Shown piece after piece: positions 1-8,603 of a DNA stretch of 64,000 nucleotides. Every line of letters begins with the position of its first letter. Within the stretch, counting starts at the first letter, position 1. Source of the DNA: Sphingobium cloacae (GTDB lineage: Bacteria; Pseudomonadota; Alphaproteobacteria; Sphingomonadales; Sphingomonadaceae); NCBI RefSeq assembly GCF_002355855.1, contig NZ_AP017656.1, positions 62,001 to 126,000 on the forward strand. Reading direction: 5' to 3'. Both the position numbers and the translations under genes were made by a program. The notes under the pieces were generated by a model that had not been told where the DNA came from, did not search any database, and worked only from the letters and a program-made list of their open reading frames with translations.

Positions 1-40
1 CCATAGCCGCGCATCCGCTCCCCGGACGAAAGCTGCTTCT

Positions 41-781
41 GTGGGCGAACCCGCGGTCGACGCTGCCGGTGCGGAGAAGCAACCTCGCTATGTGGCGATC
101 AAAGACAGCATTTTCGAGGACATCCGGGAAGGTCGCCTGAAGCCCGGCGACCAGACGCCGTCAGAGGCCGAGCTCGTCGAGACGTTCAAAGTCTCGCGCA
201 TGACCGCAAACCGGGCGTTGCGGGAACTGCAATCGGCCGGTGTCGTGGTACGGCGGGCGGGGCGGGGCAGCTTTGTCGCCGAGCCCCGGCCGATCGGGCA
301 GCTGATCGAGATCCGCAACATCGCGGAGGAGGTGCGCGGCAGGGGCCACGCCTATCGCGCGCGCGTCATTTATAATATCGAGATACGGGCTGATGCGGAA
401 AGGGCAGCTCTGCTGGAAGTCGGCTTGGGCACGCGCCTCTTCCATTCGCTTATCGTCCATCACGAGACCGAATTCCCAATTCAGGTCGAGGAGCGCTTTG
501 TGCTGGCATCTGCTGCGCCACGCTACGGAGAGAGGGATTTCAGCGCCTCGACGCCGAATGAATATCTGACACGTGTTGCCCCGCTCGAGCGAGTAGAGCA
601 CCGGGTGTGCGCGGCGATGCCGGATACAGCCATGCGAACAATGCTGGGCCTCGCTGAAGGAGAACCAGTGCTAATGATGACGCGCAGAACCTGGAGTCGC
701 GGACGTCTCGTATCGCACGCTTGGCTCACGCACCCGGGCAATCGGTTCGAGCTATCGGCGGCTTTTTCTGTTGGGACCTAG
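41..781 (+). CDS. GntR family regulator, HutC/UTRA type
   Basis: The 246-residue protein has an N-terminal winged helix (residues about 15-80, with 'PSEAELVETFKVSRMTANRA' as recognition region) followed by a UTRA effector domain (about 95-240), the architecture of HutC-like repressors that bind a small ligand. The GTG at 41 is the earliest start in frame. It converges with the PepSY/TonB-receptor operon, only 3 bp separating the stops. A HutC-like palindrome 45 bp upstream of the receptor gene suggests that operon is its target; this is inference. The ligand is unknown. Confidence 0.85.
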   Translation: MGEPAVDAAGAEKQPRYVAIKDSIFEDIREGRLKPGDQTPSEAELVETFKVSRMTANRALRELQSAGVVVRRAGRGSFVAEPRPIGQLIEIRNIAEEVRGRGHAYRARVIYNIEIRADAERAALLEVGLGTRLFHSLIVHHETEFPIQVEERFVLASAAPRYGERDFSASTPNEYLTRVAPLERVEHRVCAAMPDTAMRTMLGLAEGEPVLMMTRRTWSRGRLVSHAWLTHPGNRFELSAAFSVGT

Positions 782-784
782 CGA

Positions 785-1519
785 TCAGCCCGCGCCCAAC
801 TTGACGGCCGATTTGCGCCTGCGCCGCAACCATCGCACGTCGGCGCGACTGAAGCTCTTAAACAGCAGGTAGAAGCCCGTCCCCGACAGCCACAAAGTAC
901 CGAACGCAACGAAGACGATCAGCGGGTGATTGAAGCTGGTGCGGTTCACATAGTCCATATTGTGGAGCATCCAGAAGAAATCCCAGGTGCGCCATGTGTC
1001 GCCGCGCATGACCAGGAATCGGCCGGTGTCGGCGGAGATGTAGGCGCTGCTGTTCTCTGCGTCCGCGAAATCCAGTCGCCACATGGTGCCTTCGTGCTCG
1101 CGCGCTTCCACATTCGGTTCGGCGAGCAACGTTGCCTTGCGGATCGGTGCTTCATTCACCATCGTCGCGACGTCGCGCGCGACCTGCTCGTCGACCCGAA
1201 CCGGGGCGCCGCTCGTCGCGTCGATTAGCCGCGTGCCCGTGGTGGATCGAAGCTCGTAGACGGGGCGTGTGGCAAGGGACCGCAAGGCGATGCCGAGCAC
1301 GGGACCATCAAGAGCGAGCTTTGCCGGCGCAATATAGTCACCGGCAGGTAGGGCGTGCTGATGGCTGGCCTGCGCACTGTGTCCGCCGACCTTCTCCTGA
1401 TCGAGCAAGGCCATCATCGAGCCGCTCAGAGCCCAAAGGAGAAACTGCACGCCCAGGATCAGGCCGACCCATTTGTGGATGCGCCGAAAAAAGAGCGGGG
1501 TGAACCGGATTTTCTTCAT
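785..1519 (-). CDS. PepSY-associated TM domain protein (second copy)
   Basis: Inner-membrane protein of about 244 residues with an N-terminal transmembrane helix after 'RRIHKW', a periplasmic PepSY-like region, the motif 'WMLHNMDY' and a C-terminal membrane segment. It is a tandem paralogue of the next gene upstream and starts with ATG at 1519, overlapping that gene's stop codon (ATGA); a reading from further upstream would add an Ala/Val-rich stretch that belongs to the neighbour. PepSY-TM proteins often accompany TonB-dependent receptors and are thought to help move or reduce imported metal complexes; the substrate here is not visible. Confidence 0.8.
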   Translation of the reverse strand: MKKIRFTPLFFRRIHKWVGLILGVQFLLWALSGSMMALLDQEKVGGHSAQASHQHALPAGDYIAPAKLALDGPVLGIALRSLATRPVYELRSTTGTRLIDATSGAPVRVDEQVARDVATMVNEAPIRKATLLAEPNVEAREHEGTMWRLDFADAENSSAYISADTGRFLVMRGDTWRTWDFFWMLHNMDYVNRTSFNHPLIVFVAFGTLWLSGTGFYLLFKSFSRADVRWLRRRRKSAVKLGAG

Positions 1520-2220
1520 CCCTTCTTCTTCCTGCGCCGCGGGAACGACCAAAGCAGCAGCCAAGCCCCGGCCAGCGCCATGGCAAGGGCACTCCAGGTC
1601 GCCACGCGCAGCAGCGGATTGTTGACGTCGGAGCGATCGTCATAGTCCATGATGTGCAGCATCCACGCGAAATCGAACACGCGCCACAGCGCATGGCGGC
1701 GCGAGATCAGCTCACCGGTCTGCGGAGAGAGATACAGGGTTGGCCGGTTCCAGGCATCGAATTCGACCTGCCAATAGGGAGGCTTGCGCGCCTGCATTTC
1801 CAGTGGCGCCGTCGTCAGCAGCCGGGCTGCGACGATGTCCCCGGTGCCGCTGTAGATGCGCCGAGCGGCGGCGCGGATTTGTGCCTCGCTCAAATCGGGG
1901 ATGGGCTGTCCCGAACCTGCATCGAAGAGTCTTGGACCACCCGAGGTTTGCGCGCGCCAGACGGGCTGATCCATGAACCGTTGCAGGCGGATCTCGGACG
2001 CGTCGGGAGCCGATTGAACAATCCGCGCCGGCGGGACGAAGCTCGCAAGGTCGATGGGGGCGACGACCGGTGGGCGGACCAGATCGTCGCCATGGATGAT
2101 GTCGATATGGACGGCCACCATATAGAAGCCGGTCAGCGTCCAGAGCAGAACCTGGACGCCGACGATCAGGGCCAGCCACTTGTGCGTCCGGCGGATGACC
2201 AAAGGCCAGCGAATTGCCAT
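1516..2220 (-). CDS. PepSY-associated TM domain protein (first copy)
   Basis: About 234 residues: N-terminal 'RRTHKWLALIVGVQVLLW' entering a membrane helix, a periplasmic PepSY-like core, 'WMLHIMDYDDRSD', a C-terminal helix and a basic tail. The ATG at 2220 was chosen because the extension to 2280 is low-complexity and overlaps the TonB-receptor coding end. It lies between the receptor gene (10 bp upstream) and its own paralogue (4-bp overlap), so all three probably form one transcript. Confidence 0.8.
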   Translation of the reverse strand: MAIRWPLVIRRTHKWLALIVGVQVLLWTLTGFYMVAVHIDIIHGDDLVRPPVVAPIDLASFVPPARIVQSAPDASEIRLQRFMDQPVWRAQTSGGPRLFDAGSGQPIPDLSEAQIRAAARRIYSGTGDIVAARLLTTAPLEMQARKPPYWQVEFDAWNRPTLYLSPQTGELISRRHALWRVFDFAWMLHIMDYDDRSDVNNPLLRVATWSALAMALAGAWLLLWSFPRRRKKKG

Positions 2221-2230
2221 GTGCTGCCCT

Positions 2231-4933
2231 TCAGAACGCGGTTCGGAAGCCGGCGTAGAAGCGCCGTCCGAGCAGATCATAGGTCATCGTGTCGGTGTTG
2301 GCATCGGTGAAGCTCTGGATATAGGGCGCCTTGCGGTCGAACAGATTATCGGCCCCGATCTGGAAACGTGTCTTCTCGTCGATCGCGAAGGCAAGCTGAA
2401 GATTGTGGTAGAAGACGTTCGGCGTGCGGTAGCCGATGTCGCCGGCCGATGCGTTGAAGTCGGTCGCCTTGCCGATCCATTGTGTCGACCAGGTCGCGCT
2501 GATGCCGTCCTTTTCCGCCGTCAGCACGCCATAACCACGCCATTTCGGATAGCCGCCATTGCCGCCCCCGATAAACCCGTCGAAATAGATCGGCGCGCCG
2601 CCGGGGAAGGGGTTTACGACATATTTGTTGAGATAGGTCATGTTGAGATCCAAGGAGATCTTCACCTCGCCCACCGCACCACTGTACACCAGACCCAGAT
2701 CGAGACCATTCATCTCCTCGCGGCCGGTGTTGATGGGCTGGGCGGAGAGGTAAGTGACCTCGCCGGTCAGCGCGCTGCGCGTAAAGTCGCTGCAGAACGG
2801 GTGCGACAGGTTCTGGCTCGCATAGCAGACTGCGAGCTTGGTCGAGCCGGGAATGGCCCGGATCGCGTCCTTGATCTTGATGTCGAACCAGTCTGCCGTC
2901 AGCGACAACCCTGGGATGATGCCGCGCGGCGATATCACCGTACCAACGGTCCAGGTCGTGGAGCTTTCGGGCCGAAGGCTCTGGTTACCGCCCACTGTGG
3001 TGAGGATCGTGGTGCCGAGCTGCGTATAGTTGGCCGGCACACCGGACGCCTGACAATTGGCGATCAAGGTCACGTTGCCGCTGGAGGTGTAGCGCGAGCA
3101 GGGATCGGTCGTGGTCAGATTGCCTTCCGAGACGCCGCCGAAAAGCTCCGGCACGTTGGGAATGCGAAAGCCCGTCCCATAAGTGCCGCGCAGACGGATG
3201 CTGTCATTGACTACCCAGTCGGCACTGAGCTTGTAATTCCAGTCGCTCCCGAAGAGATTATAGTCTGAGTAGCGGACTGCGCCATCGAGCGTGAGCGCCT
3301 TGGCGAAAGCTGTGTTGGCAAGCACCGGCACCGATAGCTCGAGATAGGCTTCCTTGGCGGTGCTCGAGCCCGAAATAGGATCCTGCTGATTGACGTTCGC
3401 CACGCCGAGCACCGTCAACGGGTCGGGATCGCGCCAGCCTTTTTCGCGCCGATAGACCACGCCGGTGGCGAAGGACACCGCGCCGGCTGGAAGGGAGAAG
3501 AGATCGCCGTTGAGGTCAGCCGTGACCGTGCCGAGTTCGTTGCCTCCGCGATCGCGCGAGGTGAACAGAATATAATCCAGAACCTGAGGTGTCAGGTCTC
3601 CGAACCCAAGATAGTCACCGCAGGGGATGGCCGCGCCCGCCGTGCTGGAGCATTTGCTCCTGTCGAGCGTGTTCGCGACGCGCTCGAGATTGGCGATGTT
3701 GGTCGAGCCGTCGACGGCCGTGTTACGCCCGAAGCTGCCCGCGACTTCCCAGGCCCAGTCGTTCGCCAGCTTGCCGCGCAGCCCGAAGGTGCCTTGCCAG
3801 GTATCGGTCTCCTGGAAGAAGTGGCGCGCGCCGGGTTCGGCGAGGCGGCGCTGGGCCAGGACCAGGTTCTGGCCGGTCGGATTGGTCGGATTGCTGGCTG
3901 GTATCGAGAGATTGCGCAGCGTGCCGGGTGTCGCGATCTGATTCGACTTGCGGAACGTATAGAGGAACTCGCCGAACGCCTGGATACCGTCGGTCAGCGC
4001 ATAGTCCGCGAAGAAGGCCGTGCTGACGCGCTCGACTGGGCTGACCGCATTGAGAAACGGGTTCGAGTTGAAGTTGTGCTTGGCGGGACTGTAAGGCTCG
4101 TAGAAGTTCCCGTTCCCTCCGGGTACCTGGTTGAAGTTGATCTGTTGGCCGTTGGGCAGCACCGCGCGTCCGCCGATCGTCGAGGCGCTGTTGACGCAGC
4201 TCAGCGAGCCCGGCGTCGTTTCAGCGAGCGAGCAGGGCGCACGCGAGGCCATGTTGACGGCGCTGGTCTTCTGGTAGGTGACTGCTGCCATGAACCCGCC
4301 ACGATCGTTGCGAATGCCCCAAAGTAGGTCCGCGGTGAGATCGGAGCCGTCGCCGCGCTCGGTAATGCCTTGTCGGACGCTGAGACCCAGGCCTTCATAA
4401 TCGGTGCGCGTGACAAGGTTGACCACGCCGGCCATGGCATCGGCCCCGTAGATAGCGGACGCGCCATCCTTGAGGACATCGGTGCGTGCCAGCGCCACGA
4501 CCGGGATCATGTTGAGATCGGGTGAGGAATTGGCGCCGGTGCCGCCCGCGACGAGGCGTCGGCCGTTGAGGAGCACGAGTGTGCGCTTGATGCCGAGGCC
4601 GCGCAGATTGACCTGAGCAGTGCCATAACCGTTGTTGGTCCAGTAGGCCGATGTCTGGTTGCCCGCGAAGCCGGCATTGGCCGGCAAACGCTGCAAGGCG
4701 GTTTCGATATTGACGATGCCGGTATTTTGGATCTGCTCGGCGGTGACCACGGTGGCCGGTCCAACCCCGGCCAGATCCTGCCGACGGATTCGTGAGCCGG
4801 TAACGACGATGTCGCTGTCATCCCCCAGGACTTGTGCTTTTGGCTGCGGTGTCGGATCGGCCTGAGCGAGAGCCGGCGCGGCGTAGCCCGCGACGATGGC
4901 GGCGCTGCCGAGCAGGGCCATCCTGATGGTCAT
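2231..4933 (-). CDS. TonB-dependent outer-membrane receptor
   Basis: A 900-residue protein: signal peptide ending in 'APALAQA', TonB-box-like 'DDSDIVVTGSRI', plug domain (about 40-165, with 'LVLLNGRRL' and 'DVLKDGASAIYGADAMAGVV') and a long beta-barrel ending in aromatic 'FYAGFRTAF', as expected for an outer-membrane barrel. The ATG at 4933 is preferred over an in-frame TTG at 4939 because an AGGGGG ribosome site sits 7 nt before the ATG. It heads an operon with two PepSY-TM genes, pointing to TonB-driven uptake of a ligand, perhaps a metal chelate. The upstream region carries a HutC-like palindrome and a weak copy of the ECF motif. Confidence 0.9.
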   Translation of the reverse strand: MTIRMALLGSAAIVAGYAAPALAQADPTPQPKAQVLGDDSDIVVTGSRIRRQDLAGVGPATVVTAEQIQNTGIVNIETALQRLPANAGFAGNQTSAYWTNNGYGTAQVNLRGLGIKRTLVLLNGRRLVAGGTGANSSPDLNMIPVVALARTDVLKDGASAIYGADAMAGVVNLVTRTDYEGLGLSVRQGITERGDGSDLTADLLWGIRNDRGGFMAAVTYQKTSAVNMASRAPCSLAETTPGSLSCVNSASTIGGRAVLPNGQQINFNQVPGGNGNFYEPYSPAKHNFNSNPFLNAVSPVERVSTAFFADYALTDGIQAFGEFLYTFRKSNQIATPGTLRNLSIPASNPTNPTGQNLVLAQRRLAEPGARHFFQETDTWQGTFGLRGKLANDWAWEVAGSFGRNTAVDGSTNIANLERVANTLDRSKCSSTAGAAIPCGDYLGFGDLTPQVLDYILFTSRDRGGNELGTVTADLNGDLFSLPAGAVSFATGVVYRREKGWRDPDPLTVLGVANVNQQDPISGSSTAKEAYLELSVPVLANTAFAKALTLDGAVRYSDYNLFGSDWNYKLSADWVVNDSIRLRGTYGTGFRIPNVPELFGGVSEGNLTTTDPCSRYTSSGNVTLIANCQASGVPANYTQLGTTILTTVGGNQSLRPESSTTWTVGTVISPRGIIPGLSLTADWFDIKIKDAIRAIPGSTKLAVCYASQNLSHPFCSDFTRSALTGEVTYLSAQPINTGREEMNGLDLGLVYSGAVGEVKISLDLNMTYLNKYVVNPFPGGAPIYFDGFIGGGNGGYPKWRGYGVLTAEKDGISATWSTQWIGKATDFNASAGDIGYRTPNVFYHNLQLAFAIDEKTRFQIGADNLFDRKAPYIQSFTDANTDTMTYDLLGRRFYAGFRTAF

Positions 4934-4978
4934 GTGCAATCCCCCTGACGTTTTAGAACAGCCACAGACAACATCAGT

Positions 4979-4988
4979 TGTATATACA
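4979..4988. promoter_or_regulatory. HutC/GntR-like operator TGTATATACA
   Basis: A perfect 10-bp palindrome 45 bp upstream of the receptor ATG. HutC-type GntR regulators are known to bind TTGTATGTACAA-like sites. The only GntR gene in the window flanks this operon, so it is the likely ligand of this site (inference). Confidence 0.5.
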
Positions 4989-5058
4989 GGTCAACAGTAT
5001 TTTTCCTGTTTTTCCAATACCTTATTCTCGTGAAATTTAGATATAGATATAGCTATAA

Positions 5059-5082
5059 TACGCACGCCAGACGTCGAACCCT
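5059..5082 (-). promoter_or_regulatory. Weak ECF-type motif before the TonB receptor
   Basis: Reads AGGGTTC, an 11-base spacer, then TGCGTA on the minus strand: the same spacing as the copper-cluster motif, with three changes in the upstream element. It lies about 125 bp before the receptor start, farther than the other copies. May link the receptor to the metal regulon, or be chance. Confidence 0.3.
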
Positions 5083-5248
5083 CATGACTGAAGAGATATT
5101 TTTGCGAGCGCTCATTTGCAAAGCTGCTGAGATAGAAGATAGAATATCATATCGTAATACAGCCTCGCACGCTTCGATTTGATGATCGGGACATTTGGCC
5201 GGCAAGAATGCGAAGCGGCATGATCACATGTTATTGGTGTCGGCGTGA

Positions 5249-5262
5249 TATACCTAGGTATA
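5249..5262. repeat. Perfect palindrome TATACCTAGGTATA
   Basis: A 14-bp perfect palindrome in non-coding DNA. An imperfect copy (ATACTTAGGTAT) occurs at 7225-7236, so the two bracket the TetR/SDR locus. The function is unknown; a regulator operator or an element boundary are both possible. Confidence 0.4.
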
Positions 5263-5671
5263 GCGCTAGAGATGCTCCGGGAACATTAGTCCTTTGCTGA
5301 GCTTGCACGCGCCAGGGAAAGTAATACCGATGCGGACCGCATTTGATCCTCGTTTCCTGGATGTGTCGCGCCTTCTTCCGGATTGAGCCGCAGGTTCGCC
5401 TTTTGAGGCAGATGAAACGACTCCTGACGAAACGTCGTGCGACGAGTCCGGCGACCTGAGATCGTCGCGCAGCCACTGGGTCACTTGGCGATGATCCAAT
5501 CCGGTTCGGCAGTGGCGGCGCAGTCCTCGAACGTCGATCGCATCCGCGGAGCCGACGGGCCGGCTTGTGCATGAGCCGCCCTGATTTTGCCGCTGGGCAG
5601 TACGGCAGGTTGCGAAAAATGCTTGCTGTGTCCCGGTCGGCGCGCGGGCGTGCAGCTCGCGCCTCGCACGA

Positions 5672-6238
5672 TCACACGCGCAGCAGTCGCCCCACCGCCC
5701 GCATGATCGTCGCCCGGCGCGCCGCGTGCTCGGCAGCGTCGCGTGCAGCTCCGGTCATGCACCAGAGCTGGGTGAGGGCGGCGACAAGCCGGACGACATC
5801 CAGGGGCGTGAAGTCGGCGACGATCCGCCCCTCGGCCTGCGCCGCTGCGATCCCGTCCAGCTTCTCCCCGAGAAGGACCTCGCCGGCCGGGAGCATCAGA
5901 ACATCCTGGCCACGCTCCAAATGATGCCAGGTCAGCAGCCTCCACAGGCGCGGGCGTTCGACCAGCAAGTCATAGGTGCGCCCCGCATAACCCTCAAGAT
6001 CATTGGGATCGAAGCGATCGGCCTGCGCCGCGTCCATCACTTCCTGCGTCAGCGCGGCATCGAAGAGCGCCTCCTTGTCCCCGAAATAGGTGTAGAGCAT
6101 CGGCTTGCTGATACCCGCCGCCTGCGCAATCCGGTCGATCCGCGCGCCCGCCAGCCCATGGGACGCGAACTCCTCGGTCGCTGCAGCCAGGAGCGTCTCG
6201 CGGCTCTGTGCGGCATTCCGCCGGGTTCGTTGCTTCAT
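5672..6238 (-). CDS. TetR/AcrR family transcriptional regulator
   Basis: 188 residues with an N-terminal helix-turn-helix (about 10-55, 'GISKPMLYTYFGDKEALF') and a helical ligand domain. The ATG at 6238 was chosen because GGAGG lies 4 nt before it; the upstream ATG at 6253 would swallow that ribosome site. It is divergent from the SDR gene, and a TACC-N4-GGTA palindrome lies between them, so it probably represses both genes. Confidence 0.88.
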   Translation of the reverse strand: MKQRTRRNAAQSRETLLAAATEEFASHGLAGARIDRIAQAAGISKPMLYTYFGDKEALFDAALTQEVMDAAQADRFDPNDLEGYAGRTYDLLVERPRLWRLLTWHHLERGQDVLMLPAGEVLLGEKLDGIAAAQAEGRIVADFTPLDVVRLVAALTQLWCMTGAARDAAEHAARRATIMRAVGRLLRV

Positions 6239-6274
6239 CACACCTCCAAGCATTGACGCATTCCAGGTTTCAAG

Positions 6275-6292
6275 TTACCTACCAGTTGGTAA
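6275..6292. promoter_or_regulatory. Putative TetR operator (TTACC...GGTAA)
   Basis: Imperfect 18-bp palindrome with core TACCAGTTGGTA (10 of 12 bases symmetric) in the 69-bp gap between tetR and the SDR gene, where a shared operator is expected for a divergently transcribed TetR pair. Confidence 0.6.
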
Positions 6293-6307
6293 TATATGGA
6301 GTAACAT

Positions 6308-7138
6308 ATGTCCAATCACTGGTTTCTCACGGGCGCGTCCAGCGGCATCGGCCGCCATCTGGCCGAACTGATCCTGGCCGCTGGCGACGACCTTACCGCG
6401 ACGGCCCGCAAGCCCGAAAGCCTCGATGATCTCGCGGCGAAATATCCGAGCCAGCTGCGCGTCGAAGCGCTCGACGTCACGGTCAAGGACGATATTGCTG
6501 CGGTCGTGGCCCGGGCGCAGGCGCGTCGACCCGTCGATATTCTGGTCAACAACGCCGGCGGCGGCGTGATCGGCGCCACCGAAGAGATGTCGGACGCCGA
6601 GGTCGAAGGCCAGATCGCGCTCAATCTCATGGCGCCCATCCACATCACCCGCGCCTTTGTCCCCGCCATGCGGCTGCGCGGGAGCGGCCGGATCATCCAG
6701 ATCTCCAGCGCTAGTGGTCAGGGCTCGCTTCCGACGAGCAGTCTCTATCATGTGGCCAAATGGGGCCTGGAGGGCTTCAGCGAATGCCTCCGCCAGGAGC
6801 TTGAACCCTTCAACCTGTTCGTGACACTGATCGAGCCGGGCGGGGCGCGCACCAGCTTCAGCCACAATCTGCAATTCGCCAGCGAGATCGCCGCGTATCG
6901 CGATACGCCCGCCGGCCATATCCGCAAGATGTTCGAGACCGCCGGAAACGAGCTCTACACGCTCGACCCGCAAAAGATCGCGCAAGCGATCGTTGATGTC
7001 GCAACCAGCGACCATCCGCCGCTGCGCGTGACTCTGGGGGGTGACGCTTTCGGCGTTGTCCAGGCGGCGCTGCAATCGCGGCTCGCCTTTCTGCAGTCCC
7101 AGGAAGCGCTCGCGCGCTCGGTCGCTTTCGACAGTTGA
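6308..7138 (+). CDS. Short-chain dehydrogenase/reductase (SDR)
   Basis: 276 residues of a classical SDR: the cofactor motif 'TGASSGIG' near residues 8-15, 'NNAGGG' at about 80, catalytic Ser in 'ISSASGQG', and Tyr/Lys in 'YHVAKW'. A GGAG ribosome site precedes the ATG. NAD(P)-dependent oxidoreduction of an unknown alcohol/carbonyl substrate in the cytoplasm. Controlled most likely by the divergent TetR. Confidence 0.9.
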   Translation: MSNHWFLTGASSGIGRHLAELILAAGDDLTATARKPESLDDLAAKYPSQLRVEALDVTVKDDIAAVVARAQARRPVDILVNNAGGGVIGATEEMSDAEVEGQIALNLMAPIHITRAFVPAMRLRGSGRIIQISSASGQGSLPTSSLYHVAKWGLEGFSECLRQELEPFNLFVTLIEPGGARTSFSHNLQFASEIAAYRDTPAGHIRKMFETAGNELYTLDPQKIAQAIVDVATSDHPPLRVTLGGDAFGVVQAALQSRLAFLQSQEALARSVAFDS

Positions 7139-7599
7139 GCTTTTCCGTCTTCCAGCTTTCGTCTCCGCGCGGTGCGACGCGCCTCACCGGGGCCCGGCAA
7201 CCCTGTCGTCAGCGCCGTTATCCGATACTTAGGTATAGTCATCCGACACGATTGCAGAGGCGCCACACGGGCAATCGCTTGGTACCATCGCAAGAGAGGA
7301 AAACCCTCGCGGTCGCCAATCAAGGGTGCGCAGACCTTCGCAGTCTGCGTGCCCTTGATGTGGCAGCGCGCCGCCCAGCCACGCGCGTCATGAACGGGAG
7401 CGGCCTTCTGCGAAACCCAACGCTCCGCCGCATTTTCTATAAGCTCTCGCTCGAATTGCTGCGCGCCGCCTTCTTCTTCCTGCGATTGGGCTTGAAGAAT
7501 GACGAGTGTTTGTGCGCGCGTCTCAATAGGCGAGGCACACGGCTTCCGGTCGCCGCCGCCGTTCTTTGTCACAATGGCAAACGGCTACGGCCGGCGACC
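7139..7599. other. Region without supported gene upstream of corA remnant
   Basis: Open frames on both strands run through here but none shows a recognisable domain. The stretch may hold decayed upstream DNA of the corA remnant. It contains ATACTTAGGTAT at 7225-7236. Confidence 0.5.
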
Positions 7600-8052
7600 C
7601 TGATCGATCCGGCGTGCGAGCACGTCGGCAAGGATGACTTCGTGTGGATCAAAATGTCCCAGCCCAGCGAAACAGAACTTGCCGACATCGCCGGGAATTA
7701 CGGCCTTCACCCGCTTGCCATGGAAGGTGCCGACAACGGCCACCAGATTTCGAAGCTCGACGATCACATGCTCAGGGTTGAGAGCGCCATCACCGGCATC
7801 CGCGACATCCTGATCTCGGTGTTCGAGGCGAGTCACCTGCTCGAACAGCAGCGCCAAGGTGCGATCACCCGTTAGCTTGCCGCCCGGGCTGCGATCCTCG
7901 CGGTGCCTACCGCGATTGCCGGAATCTACGGCATGAATTTCGAGAATATGCCCGAACTGAAGACGCAATGGGGATATTTCGTCATCCTCGGCGTCATCGC
8001 TGCGGTCTGCATTGGGCTCTACATCCGGTTCAAACGTAGCCACTGGCTTTGA
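7600..8052 (+). pseudogene. corA-like Mg/Co transporter remnant
   Basis: In one frame the translation shows a CorA N-terminal segment ('DDFVWIKMSQPSETELADIA', 'YGLHPLAMEGADNGHQISKL'), jumps directly to the late cytoplasmic helix ('HMLRVESAITGIRDILISVF'), meets an in-frame TAG at 7873, and continues with the signature membrane part 'TAIAGIYGMNFENMPELKTQ' (YGMNF selectivity motif) to a basic C terminus ending 'KRSHWL'. About 200 central residues expected in CorA are missing. An internal deletion plus a nonsense change make it non-functional. Confidence 0.85.
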
Positions 8053-8114
8053 CGGCGCAGATCGGCTTTCCACATCGCGCCGGGCTGAGGCTGCCGGGGG
8101 CCGGCCGCCACAAT

Positions 8115-8522
8115 TCAATGCTTTCGAAGCGTCTCGATGCGGTGCCGGTCCAACGCTTCGAGCAAAGCCCTGCCGATCAGCGGCTTTGCGAGAACATGAT
8201 CGAAGCCCGCCTCAGCGGCCCGCGAGGCCAGCAGCGTGTCATGAAAGCCTGAGATCATGATCGCGCGTCCCGACCATCCGATCTCGCGAAGGTGACGCAG
8301 CATCGCGAATCCGTCGATGTCGGGCATGCGATAGTCGAGGATGACGCAGTCTGCCTCCTTCGCGCGGGGGTCGGCCAACAGCGCGTGGCCGGTCGTATAT
8401 CCCCACACGGCATAGCCGCGCGATCTCAGCAGCAGCTGGAGGCCACGCCGCACGCCGGGATCGTCGTCGGAGACGAGGATGGTGTATCTGCCATCATGCT
8501 GAGTGGAACGGACCGATGGCAT
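8115..8522 (-). CDS. Stand-alone response-regulator receiver
   Basis: About 135 residues, receiver domain only: acidic 'VSDDDPGVRR' near the start, phospho-acceptor Asp in 'VILDYRMPDIDG' and Lys in 'AKPLIG'; no output domain. The ATG at 8522 gives a normal receiver N terminus; an ATG at 8567 would add 15 residues. It follows fixJ/fixL on the same strand (81-bp gap) and may act as a phosphate sink or a modulator of the FixL-like kinase. Confidence 0.8.
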   Translation of the reverse strand: MPSVRSTQHDGRYTILVSDDDPGVRRGLQLLLRSRGYAVWGYTTGHALLADPRAKEADCVILDYRMPDIDGFAMLRHLREIGWSGRAIMISGFHDTLLASRAAEAGFDHVLAKPLIGRALLEALDRHRIETLRKH

Positions 8523-8603
8523 TGCGAGAAGCGGACACCCGTGTGACGATTGCACCATCGATCGCATATCGCGCCTCGTCCCGTCGCTACGTAGAGGTCG
8601 CAG

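Larger units (their letters stand above)
4940..5671. other. Intergenic region, AT-rich promoter zone then no supported gene
   Basis: The first 200 bases are AT-rich compared with the neighbours and hold the putative regulatory sites of the TonB receptor. From about 5230 to 5670 open frames exist but have no recognisable domain, a skewed Arg-rich composition and no ribosome site, so I call no gene there. A 14-bp perfect palindrome lies at 5249-5262. Confidence 0.6.

Noticed and set aside
41..781. GntR protein as the histidine-utilisation repressor itself
   Set aside because: No hut genes are nearby; the family match is general and the context is a TonB receptor operon.
2180..3268. 362-residue plus-strand frame
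   Set aside because: Antisense to the TonB receptor, whose barrel motifs and C-terminal Phe are convincing.
5231..5572. 113-residue open frame on the minus strand
   Set aside because: Arg-rich composition, no ribosome site, no domain; typical of non-coding GC-rich DNA.
6955..7572. 205-residue minus-strand frame overlapping the SDR end
   Set aside because: It runs antisense through the end of a clear SDR gene and shows no recognisable motif.
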